The translations under genes were made by a program, and so were the position numbers. Under the pieces are notes generated by a model. It was not told the DNA's origin. It saw only the letters and a program-made list of their open reading frames with translations, and made no database searches. A stretch of 64,000 nt of DNA, from the NCBI RefSeq assembly GCF_000384315.1, contig NZ_ARVW01000001.1:496001-560000 (forward strand), written 5' to 3'. Below, piece after piece: positions 39,428 to 50,051 of this stretch. This DNA is from Amycolatopsis nigrescens CSC17Ta-90 (GTDB taxonomy: Bacteria > Actinomycetota > Actinomycetes > Mycobacteriales > Pseudonocardiaceae). Within the stretch, counting starts at the first letter, position 1, and each line of letters starts with the position of its first letter.

Positions 39428-41992
39428 GTGCCCGCCCCAAACCTGACCCGTGACCAAGCCAAGCAGCGCGCCGAGCTGCTGACCGTCGAGTCCTACGACA
39501 TCGCAGTCGATCTGACCGACGGCAACGGCGGTCCCGGTGACAAGCTCTTCGACTCGAAGACCACGATCCGGTTCGCCTCCGCGCGAGCCGGTGCCCGGTC
39601 CTGGGTCGACATCGTGGCCGCCGAGATCGTCTCGGCCACGCTCAACGGCACCGAGCTGGACGTGTCCGGCTACATCGAGGACGACGGCATCGAGCTGCCG
39701 GACCTGGCCGAGCAGAACGAGCTGGTGGTGTCCGCGCGCTGCCGGTACATGAACACCGGCGAGGGCCTGCACCGGTTCGTGGACCCGGTCGACGACGCGG
39801 TCTACCTGTACACCCAGTTCGAGACCGCGGACGCCAAACGCCTGTTCGCCTGCTTCGACCAGCCCGACCTGAAGTCGGTCTACCGACTCACCGTCACCGC
39901 GCCGCAGGACTGGAAGATCGTCTCCAACGCGCAGGTCTCCACGACCGAGAAGACCCAGGAAGGCGCGCTGAAGACCGTTTTCGCGGTCTCCGAGAAGATC
40001 TCCACCTACCTCGTCGCGCTGATCGCCGGCCCGTACGCGGAATGGCACGACAAGTACACCGACGAGCACCGGACCATCCCGCTGGGCATCTACTGCCGCG
40101 CGTCGCTGGCCGAGCACATGGACGCGGAGAACCTCTTCACCGAGACGAAGCAGGGGTTCGGCTTCTACCACCGGACCTTCGGCACTCCGTACCCCTTCAG
40201 CAAGTACGACCAGCTGTTCGTGCCCGAGTTCAACGCGGGCGCGATGGAGAACGCCGGCGCGGTGACCTTCCTGGAGGACTACGTCTTCCGCAGCCGGGTC
40301 ACCCGCTACTCCTACGAGCGGCGGGCGGAGACCCTGCTGCACGAGATGGCGCACATGTGGTTCGGCGACCTGGTCACCATGCGCTGGTGGGACGACCTGT
40401 GGCTGAACGAGTCGTTCGCGACCTGGGCCAGCGTGCTGGCCATGGTCGAGGCCACCGAGTACGCGGAGGCGTGGACCAGCTTCGCGAACATCGAGAAGTC
40501 CTGGGCCTACCGCCAGGACCAGCTGCCGTCCACGCACCCGATCGCCGCGGACATCGTGGACCTGCAGGCGGTGGAGGTGAACTTCGACGGGATCACCTAC
40601 GCCAAGGGCGCCAGCGTGCTCAAGCAGCTGGTCGCCTACGTCGGGGTGGACAACTTCCTGGCCGGACTGCGGCTGTACTTCGGCAGGCACGCCTGGGGCA
40701 ACGCGACCCTGTCCGACCTGCTCGGCGCGCTGGAGGAGGCATCCGGGCGCGACCTGTCCTGGTGGAGCGCGCAGTGGCTGCAGACCACCGGGCTCAACTC
40801 GCTGCGGCCGCGGTTCGAGCTGGACGGCGATGGCCGGTTCGGCTCGTTCGAGGTGGTGCAGACCGGCGCCAAGCCGGGTGCCGGTGAGCTGCGCACGCAC
40901 CGGGTCGCGGTGGGCGTCTACGATGACGACAGCGACGGCAGGCTGGTCCGGGTCAAGCGGGTCGAGCTGGACGTGGACGGCGAGCGCACCGAGGTGCCCG
41001 AACTGGTCGGCGAAGCGGCGGGCAAGCTGGTGCTGGTCAACGACGACGACCTGACCTACTGCACCATGCGGCTGGACACCGGCTCGCTGACCACCCTGGT
41101 GGACCGGATCGCGGACATCACCGAACCGCTGCCCCGCACGCTGTGCTGGTCGGCCGCGTGGGAGATGACCCGTGAGGCCGAGCTGAAGGCCCGTGACTTC
41201 GTGGCCATCATCTCGCACGGGATCCAGGCGGAGACCGAGGTGGGCGTGGTGCAGCGGCTGCTGCTGCAGGCGCAGACCGCGCTGAACTCCTACGCCGAGC
41301 GCGCCTGGGCGACCCAGCACGGCTGGCCCGCCTTCTCCGCCAGGCTGCTGGAACTGGCCAAGGCCGCGGAGCCAGGTTCGGACCACCAGTTGGCGTTCGT
41401 GAACTCGCTGGCCGGCTCGGTGCTGGATGACGAGACGGTCGGCGTGCTGGCCGGCTGGCTGGACGGGTCGGCATCGCTGGACGGGCTCACCGTGGACGCC
41501 GACCTGCGCTGGCGGCTGCTCAAGGCGCTAGTGGCCCACGGTCGCGCGGAGCTCGCCGAGATCGAGGCCGAGCAGGCCGGGGACGACACCGCGGCCGGCC
41601 GCCGGCACGCGGAGCACGCGCGGGCGCTGCGCCCGACACCGGAGGCCAAGGCGGACGCCTGGCGCCGGGCGGTGCACGACGACGAGCTGCCGAACGCGGT
41701 GAGCAATTCGCTCATCGGCGGCTTCTCCCACCCCGGGCAGAAGGAGCTGCTCGGCGGTTACGTCAAGGAGTACTTCGACGTGATCGACGAGGTGTGGCAG
41801 CGGCGCTCCAGCGAGCGGGCCCAGCCGACCGTGGTCGGGCTGTTCCCGGCATGGGCGGTCGAGCGGTCCACGGTGGAGGCCGCGGACAACTGGCTGGCCG
41901 GGGACCACCCCGCGGCCCTGCGCCGCCTTGTCTCCGAAGGCCGCGCCGGCATCGTCCGCGCCCTCGCCGCCCGCGAGTTCGACGAGAGCTGA
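39428..41992 (+). CDS. pepN: Aminopeptidase N
   Basis: An M1-family zinc aminopeptidase of about 854 residues that trims N-terminal amino acids from peptides in the cytoplasm. The exopeptidase motif GAMEN is near residue 270. The zinc site HEMAHMWFGDL is at about 304-308, with the third ligand Glu in WLNESFA 18 residues later. The N-terminal beta domain and the long helical C-terminal domain (ERAP1-like) are present. GTG 39428 has GAGG five bases before it; a GTG two codons upstream (39422) is possible. Syntenic with M. tuberculosis Rv2467. Confidence 0.95.
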   Translation: MPAPNLTRDQAKQRAELLTVESYDIAVDLTDGNGGPGDKLFDSKTTIRFASARAGARSWVDIVAAEIVSATLNGTELDVSGYIEDDGIELPDLAEQNELVVSARCRYMNTGEGLHRFVDPVDDAVYLYTQFETADAKRLFACFDQPDLKSVYRLTVTAPQDWKIVSNAQVSTTEKTQEGALKTVFAVSEKISTYLVALIAGPYAEWHDKYTDEHRTIPLGIYCRASLAEHMDAENLFTETKQGFGFYHRTFGTPYPFSKYDQLFVPEFNAGAMENAGAVTFLEDYVFRSRVTRYSYERRAETLLHEMAHMWFGDLVTMRWWDDLWLNESFATWASVLAMVEATEYAEAWTSFANIEKSWAYRQDQLPSTHPIAADIVDLQAVEVNFDGITYAKGASVLKQLVAYVGVDNFLAGLRLYFGRHAWGNATLSDLLGALEEASGRDLSWWSAQWLQTTGLNSLRPRFELDGDGRFGSFEVVQTGAKPGAGELRTHRVAVGVYDDDSDGRLVRVKRVELDVDGERTEVPELVGEAAGKLVLVNDDDLTYCTMRLDTGSLTTLVDRIADITEPLPRTLCWSAAWEMTREAELKARDFVAIISHGIQAETEVGVVQRLLLQAQTALNSYAERAWATQHGWPAFSARLLELAKAAEPGSDHQLAFVNSLAGSVLDDETVGVLAGWLDGSASLDGLTVDADLRWRLLKALVAHGRAELAEIEAEQAGDDTAAGRRHAEHARALRPTPEAKADAWRRAVHDDELPNAVSNSLIGGFSHPGQKELLGGYVKEYFDVIDEVWQRRSSERAQPTVVGLFPAWAVERSTVEAADNWLAGDHPAALRRLVSEGRAGIVRALAAREFDES

Positions 41993-42001
41993 CCCCAAAG
42001 T

Positions 42002-42052
42002 CCCTCAAGGCCACCTTTGTTACCTCTGAGGTAGCAAAGGTGGCCTTGAGGG
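42002..42052. repeat. 51-nt palindrome after pepN (family B)
   Basis: CCCTCAAGGCCACCTTTG...CAAAGGTGGCCTTGAGGG: arms of 25 nt with one G-U-type mismatch. It lies between convergent genes, 10 nt after the pepN stop. It reads as a mobile-looking intergenic palindrome that serves as a terminator. Confidence 0.8.
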
Positions 42053-42070
42053 TCAGTCGGGCGAGCACAA

Positions 42071-42111
42071 GCGAAAGGGCGCCTCCCGTGGGTACGGGAG
42101 ACGCCCTTCGC
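42071..42111. terminator. Second hairpin between pepN and the DUF5130-like gene
   Basis: AGGGCG-c-CTCCCGT-gggt-ACGGGAG-a-CGCCCT: a 13-bp stem with one mismatch, 14 nt from the stop of the opposite gene. Serves the minus-strand transcript and backs up the palindrome before it. Confidence 0.75.
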
Positions 42112-42124
42112 TCGTCTTGCGGGG

Positions 42125-42622
42125 TCAGCGCCGGGGCTTGGGACCCGCCTGGTCGGTGAGCATGCGCAGACCGCTGACCAGTCCGCCGACCAGGTCGCCT
42201 TCCTTGAAGGACGCGACCATGCTCATCACCGCCAGCTTGGAGCCGCGGTCGGCGATGCGCTGGTGCGCCTCGGTGCCGGTGACCACCTCGACCAGCCGCT
42301 CGCCGGGGGACACCGCGATCAGCACCGCGCGGGGCGCCGACTCGCCGATGGAGGCGTGCAGCTGCTCGGCCACCTCGCGGGAGTCCGAGCCCAGCTCGCC
42401 GAGGTAGATGCTGAAGTCCAGGCCGGACTCGCGGCTGGACAGGGTCAGCGCCTCGTCCAACCGGGCGAGCTGCACATCGCTGAATGGGCCGGATGGCTTG
42501 ACGGGTTGGTACTCCTGGGCGATCGACGGCCGCCCGCTGGCGGTAATGACGCCGCCGGGGGGCAGGTCCTCCGCGGACAGCGCGGTCGCTCCGCCTCGAT
42601 GGGTCAGTTCACCAGCTGCCAC
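42125..42622 (-). CDS. DUF5130/TPM-like protein, Rv2468c-like
   Basis: A 165-residue protein. After a short N-terminus (AAGELTHRGGATALSAEDLPPGGVITASGRP) comes a TPM-like alpha/beta domain: LARLDEALTLSSRESGLDFSIYLGELG, AVLIAVSPGERLVEVVTGTEAHQRIADRG and LAVMSMVASFKEGDLVGGLVSGLRML. The GTG at 42622 has GGGAGG at good distance and overlaps the upstream gene by 14 nt; an ATG at 42691 is the alternative. Position next to pepN equals Rv2468c in M. tuberculosis. Function unknown. Confidence 0.8.
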   Translation of the reverse strand: MAAGELTHRGGATALSAEDLPPGGVITASGRPSIAQEYQPVKPSGPFSDVQLARLDEALTLSSRESGLDFSIYLGELGSDSREVAEQLHASIGESAPRAVLIAVSPGERLVEVVTGTEAHQRIADRGSKLAVMSMVASFKEGDLVGGLVSGLRMLTDQAGPKPRR

Positions 42623-42860
42623 GAGCGCCTCCCGCTGCCGTACCGGTGACGGCGCTCGCGCCGCCGGAGCTTTCCTGCCGATGCGTGTCACCGACGCCGT
42701 CCGGGTTCGCGCTCCACCACATCGGGGGGTGCTCCCACCGCTGCCCAGAGCGGTACCTGGGCGTGCCGGCGAATTTCGACCGCAACGTGAGCAGGCTGAC
42801 CACTCCGTAGAGGCCCAGCGGGATCAGCGCGAAGACCAGGATCGTCTCGACCATGTTCAC
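42609..42860 (-). CDS. Small membrane protein
   Basis: An 83-residue protein with one N-terminal membrane helix (METILVFALIPLGLYGVVSLLTL), then the motif KFAGTPRYRSGQRWEHPPMWWSANPDGVG, which recurs in a conserved actinomycete small-membrane-protein family. The tail is low-complexity. It overlaps the start of the DUF5130-like gene, so the two are co-translated. Role unknown. Confidence 0.8.
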   Translation of the reverse strand: MNMVETILVFALIPLGLYGVVSLLTLRSKFAGTPRYRSGQRWEHPPMWWSANPDGVGDTHRQESSGGASAVTGTAAGGARGSW

Positions 42861-43134
42861 GCGCGCAGCCTATCGGATGCCCCTCGCACCCCGCTTAACG
42901 CGGGTCGGCCAGTCGGCCGTGCGAAGGGGACCGTCCGCCGAGTGCCACTGCGATGCTCGCGCGATGGGCCGAAGCAAGACGCGCGAAAGGTTGCAACTCA
43001 GCGTACAGGCGGCCGCACCGGTAGCTCCCGTCTTGTTAGCGGCGTGAAATCCTCGTAGCTTTTTCACCTGTACGGGCCTTGCGCCCTGGTCCCCAATCCC
43101 AATAAGTCACGCACCGGCCCCAGGAGGACATGTC

Positions 43135-43566
43135 ATGATCAGCGCCGCGACCCTCACCCAGCCGAGCATCGACCTTTTCGCATCACTCAGCGACACGGCC
43201 GGCCTGACCGACTTGACCGAAATGACCGCCCAGCGCGGCACCCGCGTCACGGCCGGTACCCGCGTCACCCGCGGCACCAGGGTCACCCGGGGTACACGGG
43301 TCACCGCCGGTACCCGCGTCACCTGTGGCACCAGGGTCACCGCGGGCACGCGCGTCACCGCCGGCACCAGGGTCACGGCAGGCACCAGGGTCACCGCGGG
43401 GACCAGGGTGACCAACGGCACTCGCGTCACCCGCGGCACCAGGGTCACCCGCGGCACGCGGGTCACGGCGGGCACTCGCGTCACCGCGGGCACCCGGGTG
43501 ACCCGCGGTACCAGGGTCACCCGTGGCACCCGCGTCACCTGCGGAACTCGCGTCACGGCCGTCTGA
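43135..43566 (+). CDS. Eighteen-fold hexapeptide repeat protein (G-T-R-V-T-x)
   Basis: A 143-residue protein. Residues 1-34 (ending LTDLTEMTAQR) are a neutral to acidic non-repeat head. Residues 35-142 are eighteen perfect G-T-R-V-T-x hexads. The sixth position runs A R R A C A, A A A N R R, A A R R C A; a single Val ends the protein. Codons vary freely between copies (CGC/AGG/CGG, ACC/ACG/ACT/ACA, GGC/GGT/GGG/GGA), so the amino acids appear selected. AGGAGGACATGTC precedes the ATG. V at i and T at i+4 fit a left-handed beta-helix of three hexads per turn, six turns in all. There is no signal peptide and no modifying enzyme nearby. Function unknown. Confidence 0.85.
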   Translation: MISAATLTQPSIDLFASLSDTAGLTDLTEMTAQRGTRVTAGTRVTRGTRVTRGTRVTAGTRVTCGTRVTAGTRVTAGTRVTAGTRVTAGTRVTNGTRVTRGTRVTRGTRVTAGTRVTAGTRVTRGTRVTRGTRVTCGTRVTAV

Positions 43567-43592
43567 GCGAACCCGCACGGACTCCTCGGCAT

Positions 43593-43616
43593 GCCCCGGC
43601 CCACCCGGGCCGGGGC
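43593..43616. terminator. Hairpin terminator after the hexapeptide gene
   Basis: Perfect 10-bp stem GCCCCGGCCC / GGGCCGGGGC, loop of 4, lying 27 nt after the stop and before the convergent HNH gene. Confidence 0.8.
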
Positions 43617-43656
43617 GCCGTTATGCCCAGGCTTCCCCGCCTTCCCCGCGTTCCGC

Positions 43657-44157
<501 letters not shown>

Positions 44158-44446
44158 CCGGCGGCGCCCCCAATGGGGTGCCGGGCCGCCTCCCCCTGGG
44201 TCGCGCCCCCTACGCTGGCCGTGCGAGCGGGCGCTGCGCCCGGCTCGCGAAGGTGGCCCACTCGGCTGGGGCCCGCTCGGGGCTCCACCCGGATAGGCGC
44301 ACAGAACGACCTCCGGCGCCTGCCCGGCCGCGGATCGGCCGGGGGCGCCGAGGGGGATCGGTTGTCGGTCCGGCACTCGACCACCTCCACCGGTGCAGGC
44401 ATAGTCGACCACAGATCACACCCGAAAAGCACGCCTGTTAGTAGAC

Positions 44447-45502
44447 GTGTCACATGACGCCCAGGTGAACGCACTGGGCGAGGACGAACCGAAGGGACCG
44501 CGCTCCACAGTGAACCAGCTGCTCAGCGAACCACCGGCGTGCATCAGGGAAACGGGGACCTGGTGCCAGCAGGTGTACGACATCACCGGCAACGACTGGC
44601 TGGCCGCCTCGGCGGGCTGGCTGGTCGCCAAACCGGTGAAGATCCTGATCATCCTGGTGATCGCGTTCGTGATCCGGGTGCTGGTCCGCAAGCTGATCGA
44701 CCGGGTCACCACCATCCCGAGCGGCAACGGCCGCAAGCTGCCCGCCCTGCTGCGCCCGTTGCGGGAACGCGCGCCGGACGTGCTCGGACCGATGGTCGTG
44801 GAACGGCGGCGCCAGCGCGCCACGACGATCGGCTCGGTGCTCAAGTCGATGAGCACCTTCCTGATCTACGGCCTCGCCTTCATCCAGGTGCTCGGCGAGG
44901 TCGGCATCAACCTCGGCCCGATCATCGCCTCCGCCGGCATCGTCGGGGTCGCGCTCGGGTTCGGCGCGCAGAACCTGGTGAAGGACTTCCTTTCCGGCAT
45001 GTTCATGATGCTTGAAGACCAGTACGGCGTCGGCGACGTGGTGGACGTGGGCGAGGCCAGCGGCACCGTGGAGGCGGTCGGGCTGCGGATCACCACGCTG
45101 CGCGACATCAACGGCACCGTCTGGTACGTGCGCAACGGCGAGATACTCCGCGTCGGCAACTCGAGCCAGGGTTTCGCGGTGGCACTGGTGGACGTCCCGC
45201 TGACCTACAACGCGGATGTGGACCGGGCCACCGAGGTGATCGCCGAAGCCGCGGCCGCGGCGGCCGACGTCGAGCCGATGTCGGCGAACGTGCTGGAGCC
45301 GCCGGAGGTGCTCGGGGTGGAAAGCGTGACCCCGGAAGGCATCCAGATCCGGCTCACGGTCAAGGTTCGGCCCGGCAAGCAGTGGGCGGTCCAGCGGGCG
45401 CTGCGGGCGCGGATCATCGCGTCGCTGGAGGACGCCGGCTTCGAACCGCCGCTCGGCCGGTTCTTCGGCTCGTCCCAGAACACCCCGCCGGCCGGTGGCT
45501 GA
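44447..45502 (+). CDS. Small-conductance mechanosensitive channel (MscS family)
   Basis: A 351-residue channel. Membrane helices are at about 58-78 and 135-160. The pore helix IIASAGIVGVALGFGAQNLVKDFLSGMFMMLEDQYGVGDVV is the MscS TM3 signature with its Gly/Ala packing. The beta domain (TVWYVRNGEILRVGNSS) and the alpha/beta C-terminal domain follow. It opens on membrane tension to release solutes during osmotic downshock. GTG 44447 is the outermost start; a GTG at 44465 is possible, and neither has a strong site. Inserted between the HNH and globin genes relative to mycobacteria. Confidence 0.9.
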   Translation: MSHDAQVNALGEDEPKGPRSTVNQLLSEPPACIRETGTWCQQVYDITGNDWLAASAGWLVAKPVKILIILVIAFVIRVLVRKLIDRVTTIPSGNGRKLPALLRPLRERAPDVLGPMVVERRRQRATTIGSVLKSMSTFLIYGLAFIQVLGEVGINLGPIIASAGIVGVALGFGAQNLVKDFLSGMFMMLEDQYGVGDVVDVGEASGTVEAVGLRITTLRDINGTVWYVRNGEILRVGNSSQGFAVALVDVPLTYNADVDRATEVIAEAAAAAADVEPMSANVLEPPEVLGVESVTPEGIQIRLTVKVRPGKQWAVQRALRARIIASLEDAGFEPPLGRFFGSSQNTPPAGG

Positions 45503-45544
45503 CCGGCCGGCGCACGGACCCAGCGTGAGCACAGGCAAGATGGA

Positions 45545-45958
45545 GTGGTGGCAGACGTGAGCAGCCAGCCGGAACCGGCCGACCCGCAGACCTTCTACGC
45601 GGCGGTCGGCGGTGAACCGACCTTCCGCAAGATCGTCGGGAAGTTCTACGAAGAGGTGGCGAAGGACGAGCTGCTGCGGCCGCTCTACCCGGAGGAGGAC
45701 CTCGGGCCGGCCGAAGAACGGCTGCGGCTGTTCCTCATCCAGTACTGGGGCGGCCCGCACACCTACTCCGACCAGCGCGGCCATCCGCGGCTGCGGATGC
45801 GGCACGCGCCGTTCAAGGTGGGCCCGTTCGAGCGGGACGCCTGGCTGCGCGCGATGCGGATCGCGGTGGACGAGGCGCGGCTGGACGAGCCCTACCGCCA
45901 GCAGCTGTGGAACTACCTGGAGATGGCCGCGCACAGCATGCTCAACAGCTTCGAGTAG
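45545..45958 (+). CDS. glbO: Truncated haemoglobin, group II (GlbO-like)
   Basis: A 137-residue 2-on-2 globin. [64 protein letters not shown] shows the B-E region with Tyr and the CD residues. The proximal His is in [11 protein letters not shown], and the Trp in ERDAWLRAM is the group II G8 Trp. Such proteins bind O2 or NO and take part in redox or NO detoxification. It starts at GTG 45545. It sits before aglA as in M. tuberculosis (Rv2470-Rv2471). Confidence 0.92.
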   Translation: MVADVSSQPEPADPQTFYAAVGGEPTFRKIVGKFYEEVAKDELLRPLYPEEDLGPAEERLRLFLIQYWGGPHTYSDQRGHPRLRMRHAPFKVGPFERDAWLRAMRIAVDEARLDEPYRQQLWNYLEMAAHSMLNSFE

Positions 45959-46030
45959 GACCGGTCACAGAAGCGATAAATCGGCCCCGCACTTCTTCAC
46001 GCGCTGTAGCCGAACTGACAGGATGCCCCC

Positions 46031-47617
46031 GTGCGAAGAGCCGCCGGCGCCCGGAATCCGGACGAGTCCCCCTGGTGGCACGACGCCGTCTTCTACCAGA
46101 TCTACGTCCGCTCGTTCGCGGACTCCGACGGCGACGGAATCGGTGACCTGGAAGGGATTCGGGCCCGGCTCGGCTATCTGGAACTGCTCGGAGTGGACGC
46201 GCTGTGGCTGACCCCGTTCTACCGCTCCCCGATGGCCGACCACGGCTACGACATCGCGGACCCGCGCGACGTCGACCCGCTTTTCGGTGATCTGGCAGGC
46301 TTCGACGCGCTGCTCGCGGACGCGCACGCACGCGGCATCCGGCTGACCGTGGACCTGGTGCCCAACCACACCAGCGACCGGCACGAGTGGTTCCAGGCCG
46401 CGCTGCGCGCCCCGCGCGGCAGCCGCGAGCGGGAGCGCTACCACTTCCGCGACGGTCTCGGCACCACCGGTGACCATCCGCCGAACAACTGGGTCAGCAC
46501 CTTCGGCGGCCCGGCTTGGACCAGGGTCGCGGACGGGCAGTGGTACCTGCACCTGTTCGCCCCGGAGCAGCCGGACCTGAACTGGGCCAACGCCGAGGTG
46601 CACGCGGACCTCGAGCGCACCATCCGGTTCTGGCTGGACCGCGGGGTGGACGGCTTCCGGATCGACGTGGCGCACGGGATGGCGAAGCCGCCGGGCCTGC
46701 CGGACATGGACCACGGGGCGAAGCCTCCCGAGGGTGCCCTGTTCGACATCCGGTTCGACCCCCGCTTCGACAACGACGGCGTGCACGAGATCCACCAACG
46801 GATCCGCAAGGTGCTCGACGAGTACCCCGGGGTGATGGCGACCGGCGAGGTCTGGGTGACCGACGAGGCGCGGCTGGCCCGCTACCTCCGCCCGGACGAG
46901 CTGCACCTGGCCTTCGACTTCCGGCTGATCCTCACCCACTTCGACGCGGACGCGCTGCGCGGGGCGATCGACCGCTCGCTGGCGGTGGCCGCCGGTGCCG
47001 GTGCGCCGGCGACCTGGACGCTGTCCAACCACGATCTGTGGCGGCAGGTCAGCCGCTACGGCGGCGGCGCGCAGGGGGTGCGGCGGGCGCGGGCGATGGC
47101 GCTGGTCGAACTGGCCCTGCCCGGCGCGGTCTACCTGTACAACGGGGAAGAGCTCGGCCTCGGCACCGTCGAGGTGCCGCCGGAGGCGATGGCGGACCCG
47201 CGTGCGCACAGCACCGGCGCGCAGCACAGCCGCGACGGCTCCAGGGTGCCGTTGCCCTGGGAGGGCGACGAACCGCCGTATGCCTTCTCCGACAACGCGG
47301 ACACCTGGCTGCCGATGCCCGCGGACTGGGCAGGGCTGACCGTCGAGGCGCAGCTCGAGGACACCGGTTCCACGCTCTCGCTGTACCGGCAGGCACTGGA
47401 ACTGCGTCAGCGGCATCCGGCCTTCGAAGGCACCGAGCTGGAGTGGTACGGCGCACCGGCCGGCTGTTTCGCGTTCCGCCGCGCGCCGGGCGGCCTGATC
47501 TGCGTGCTCAACACGTCCGCTTCGCCGATCGCGATGCCGCCGGGTGGTGTGCTGCTGGCCAGCGCCGAGCTGGTGGACGCCAAGCTGCCGCCGGACGCGG
47601 CCGCCTGGCTGGTCTGA
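46031..47617 (+). CDS. aglA: Alpha-glucosidase, glycoside hydrolase family 13
   Basis: A 528-residue GH13 enzyme that hydrolyses alpha-1,4- or alpha-1,6-linked glucose oligomers in the cytoplasm. Region I is TVDLVPNHTSD; region II GVDGFRIDVAHGM has the nucleophile Asp; region III VMATGEVWV has the acid/base Glu; region IV TLSNHDLWRQ has the transition-state Asp. The N-terminus WWHDAVFYQIYVRSFADSDGDGIGDLEGI is typical of oligo-1,6-glucosidase/alpha-glucosidase. GTG start after AGGATGCCCCC. Closed by a strong terminator. Confidence 0.93.
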   Translation: MRRAAGARNPDESPWWHDAVFYQIYVRSFADSDGDGIGDLEGIRARLGYLELLGVDALWLTPFYRSPMADHGYDIADPRDVDPLFGDLAGFDALLADAHARGIRLTVDLVPNHTSDRHEWFQAALRAPRGSRERERYHFRDGLGTTGDHPPNNWVSTFGGPAWTRVADGQWYLHLFAPEQPDLNWANAEVHADLERTIRFWLDRGVDGFRIDVAHGMAKPPGLPDMDHGAKPPEGALFDIRFDPRFDNDGVHEIHQRIRKVLDEYPGVMATGEVWVTDEARLARYLRPDELHLAFDFRLILTHFDADALRGAIDRSLAVAAGAGAPATWTLSNHDLWRQVSRYGGGAQGVRRARAMALVELALPGAVYLYNGEELGLGTVEVPPEAMADPRAHSTGAQHSRDGSRVPLPWEGDEPPYAFSDNADTWLPMPADWAGLTVEAQLEDTGSTLSLYRQALELRQRHPAFEGTELEWYGAPAGCFAFRRAPGGLICVLNTSASPIAMPPGGVLLASAELVDAKLPPDAAAWLV

Positions 47618-47628
47618 GCTTCCCCAGT

Positions 47629-47666
47629 CACTCCGAGCCCCACCTCGGCGGGCGGGGCTCGGAGTG
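47629..47666. terminator. Terminator after aglA
   Basis: Perfect 13-bp stem CACTCCGAGCCCC / GGGGCTCGGAGTG, 12-nt loop, between aglA and the convergent LVIVD-repeat gene. Confidence 0.85.
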
Positions 47667-47689
47667 CCCGATCGTCGAACTCCTTGGGC

Positions 47690-49144
<1,455 letters not shown>

Positions 49145-49220
49145 GGCAAGGACTCCTCTCGCCCCAGAGTTGACCATGACTTTAAGGCCGCTTTGGCTGT
49201 CCGGATAGCGACGAAAGGCG

Positions 49221-49239
49221 GGTACCACCCCTTGGTACC
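49221..49239. promoter_or_regulatory. Operator-like palindrome between LVIVD and DUF305 genes
   Basis: GGTACCA-CCCCT-TGGTACC, 7-bp arms with a 5-nt spacer, in the 141-nt divergent promoter. The TACCA-N5-TGGTA geometry resembles operators of CsoR/RicR-type copper sensors, which is suggestive given the His-rich DUF305 protein. Unproven. Confidence 0.5.
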
Positions 49240-49285
49240 GGGTCCGATGTTGACTTGACCGGCGGCAAGGCTGTTCGCTGGCGCG

Positions 49286-49936
49286 ATGAGGTTCTGGGTG
49301 GCCGCCTGCTCGGCCGTGCTGCTGGGCGTCGTGCTGTCCGGGTGCTCCGGCGAGCCCGCCGGGCCGCCGGAACAGCAGGCGCCGGTGATCGTTCCGGGCG
49401 CGCCCGGCGAGGAGGGCACGGTGCTGCCCGACGGCAAGGCCGCCGAGCAGCGGCCGGCGGACCTGCCCAACGAGGTGGACGTCGAGTACCTCACCATGAT
49501 GATCCCGCACCACCAGCAGGCCGTGGTGATGACCGATCTGGTCGGCGGCCGGGCGCAGGACGAGCAGGTGCGGGCGATCGCGGACCGGATCGCGGTCTCC
49601 CAGGGCGCCGAGATCACCATGATGAGCACCTGGCTTTCCCAGCACGGAAAACCGGTGCCGGGCACCGGGCACGACCACGGCGGCGGCCATGATCATTCGA
49701 CCATGCCGGGAATGGCCACCCCGGCCCAGCTCGACGCTTTGCGCGCGGCCACCGGCCGCGATTTCGACCGACAGTTCCTGGACCTGATGATCCATCACCA
49801 CGAGGGCGCGGTGACCATGGCCGAGCGGCAGCTCGCCGGTGGAGTGCAGACCAGGGCCCAGGAAATGGCCCAGGACGTCCTCACCGGACAGCGCGCCGAA
49901 ATTGAACGCATGCACGCCCTGCGCGCGAAGTTGTAA
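49286..49936 (+). CDS. DUF305 lipoprotein, probable metal binding
   Basis: A 216-residue lipoprotein with lipobox LSGC (Cys20). Two DUF305 signatures, EYLTMMIPHHQQAVVMTDL (about 69-87) and QFLDLMIHHHEGAVTMAERQL (about 168-188), form a pair of four-helix ferritin-like units with HH motifs. Between them is a His/Met-rich loop (GHDHGGGHDHSTMPGM) suited to copper or similar metals. It is anchored on the outer face of the membrane. It shares a divergent promoter with the LVIVD protein. Confidence 0.88.
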   Translation: MRFWVAACSAVLLGVVLSGCSGEPAGPPEQQAPVIVPGAPGEEGTVLPDGKAAEQRPADLPNEVDVEYLTMMIPHHQQAVVMTDLVGGRAQDEQVRAIADRIAVSQGAEITMMSTWLSQHGKPVPGTGHDHGGGHDHSTMPGMATPAQLDALRAATGRDFDRQFLDLMIHHHEGAVTMAERQLAGGVQTRAQEMAQDVLTGQRAEIERMHALRAKL

Positions 49937-50051
49937 ATGTTATAGCAGTTTTCCGCTGTTAACTGTTAATGATTTAAAACCGTTCTGCGCGCACACTTCC
50001 CGATTTACGCTCGGTGCACATTCCACTTCTGGCATGGAAAGGAAACCGAGC

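Noticed and set aside
43237..43560. Tandem 18-nt units as a CRISPR-like or simple satellite array
   Set aside because: Units have no spacers, keep the reading frame throughout and vary mainly at synonymous positions.
43107..43604. Minus-strand frame of V-T-R-V-P-type repeats opposite the hexapeptide gene
   Set aside because: It mirrors the 18-nt repeat of the plus-strand gene. Only the plus strand has a strong ribosome site and a sensible non-repeat head.
49145..49915. N-terminal extension of the LVIVD protein
   Set aside because: It would overlap the DUF305 gene on the other strand. The ATG at 49144 has AGGAG and starts a signal peptide.
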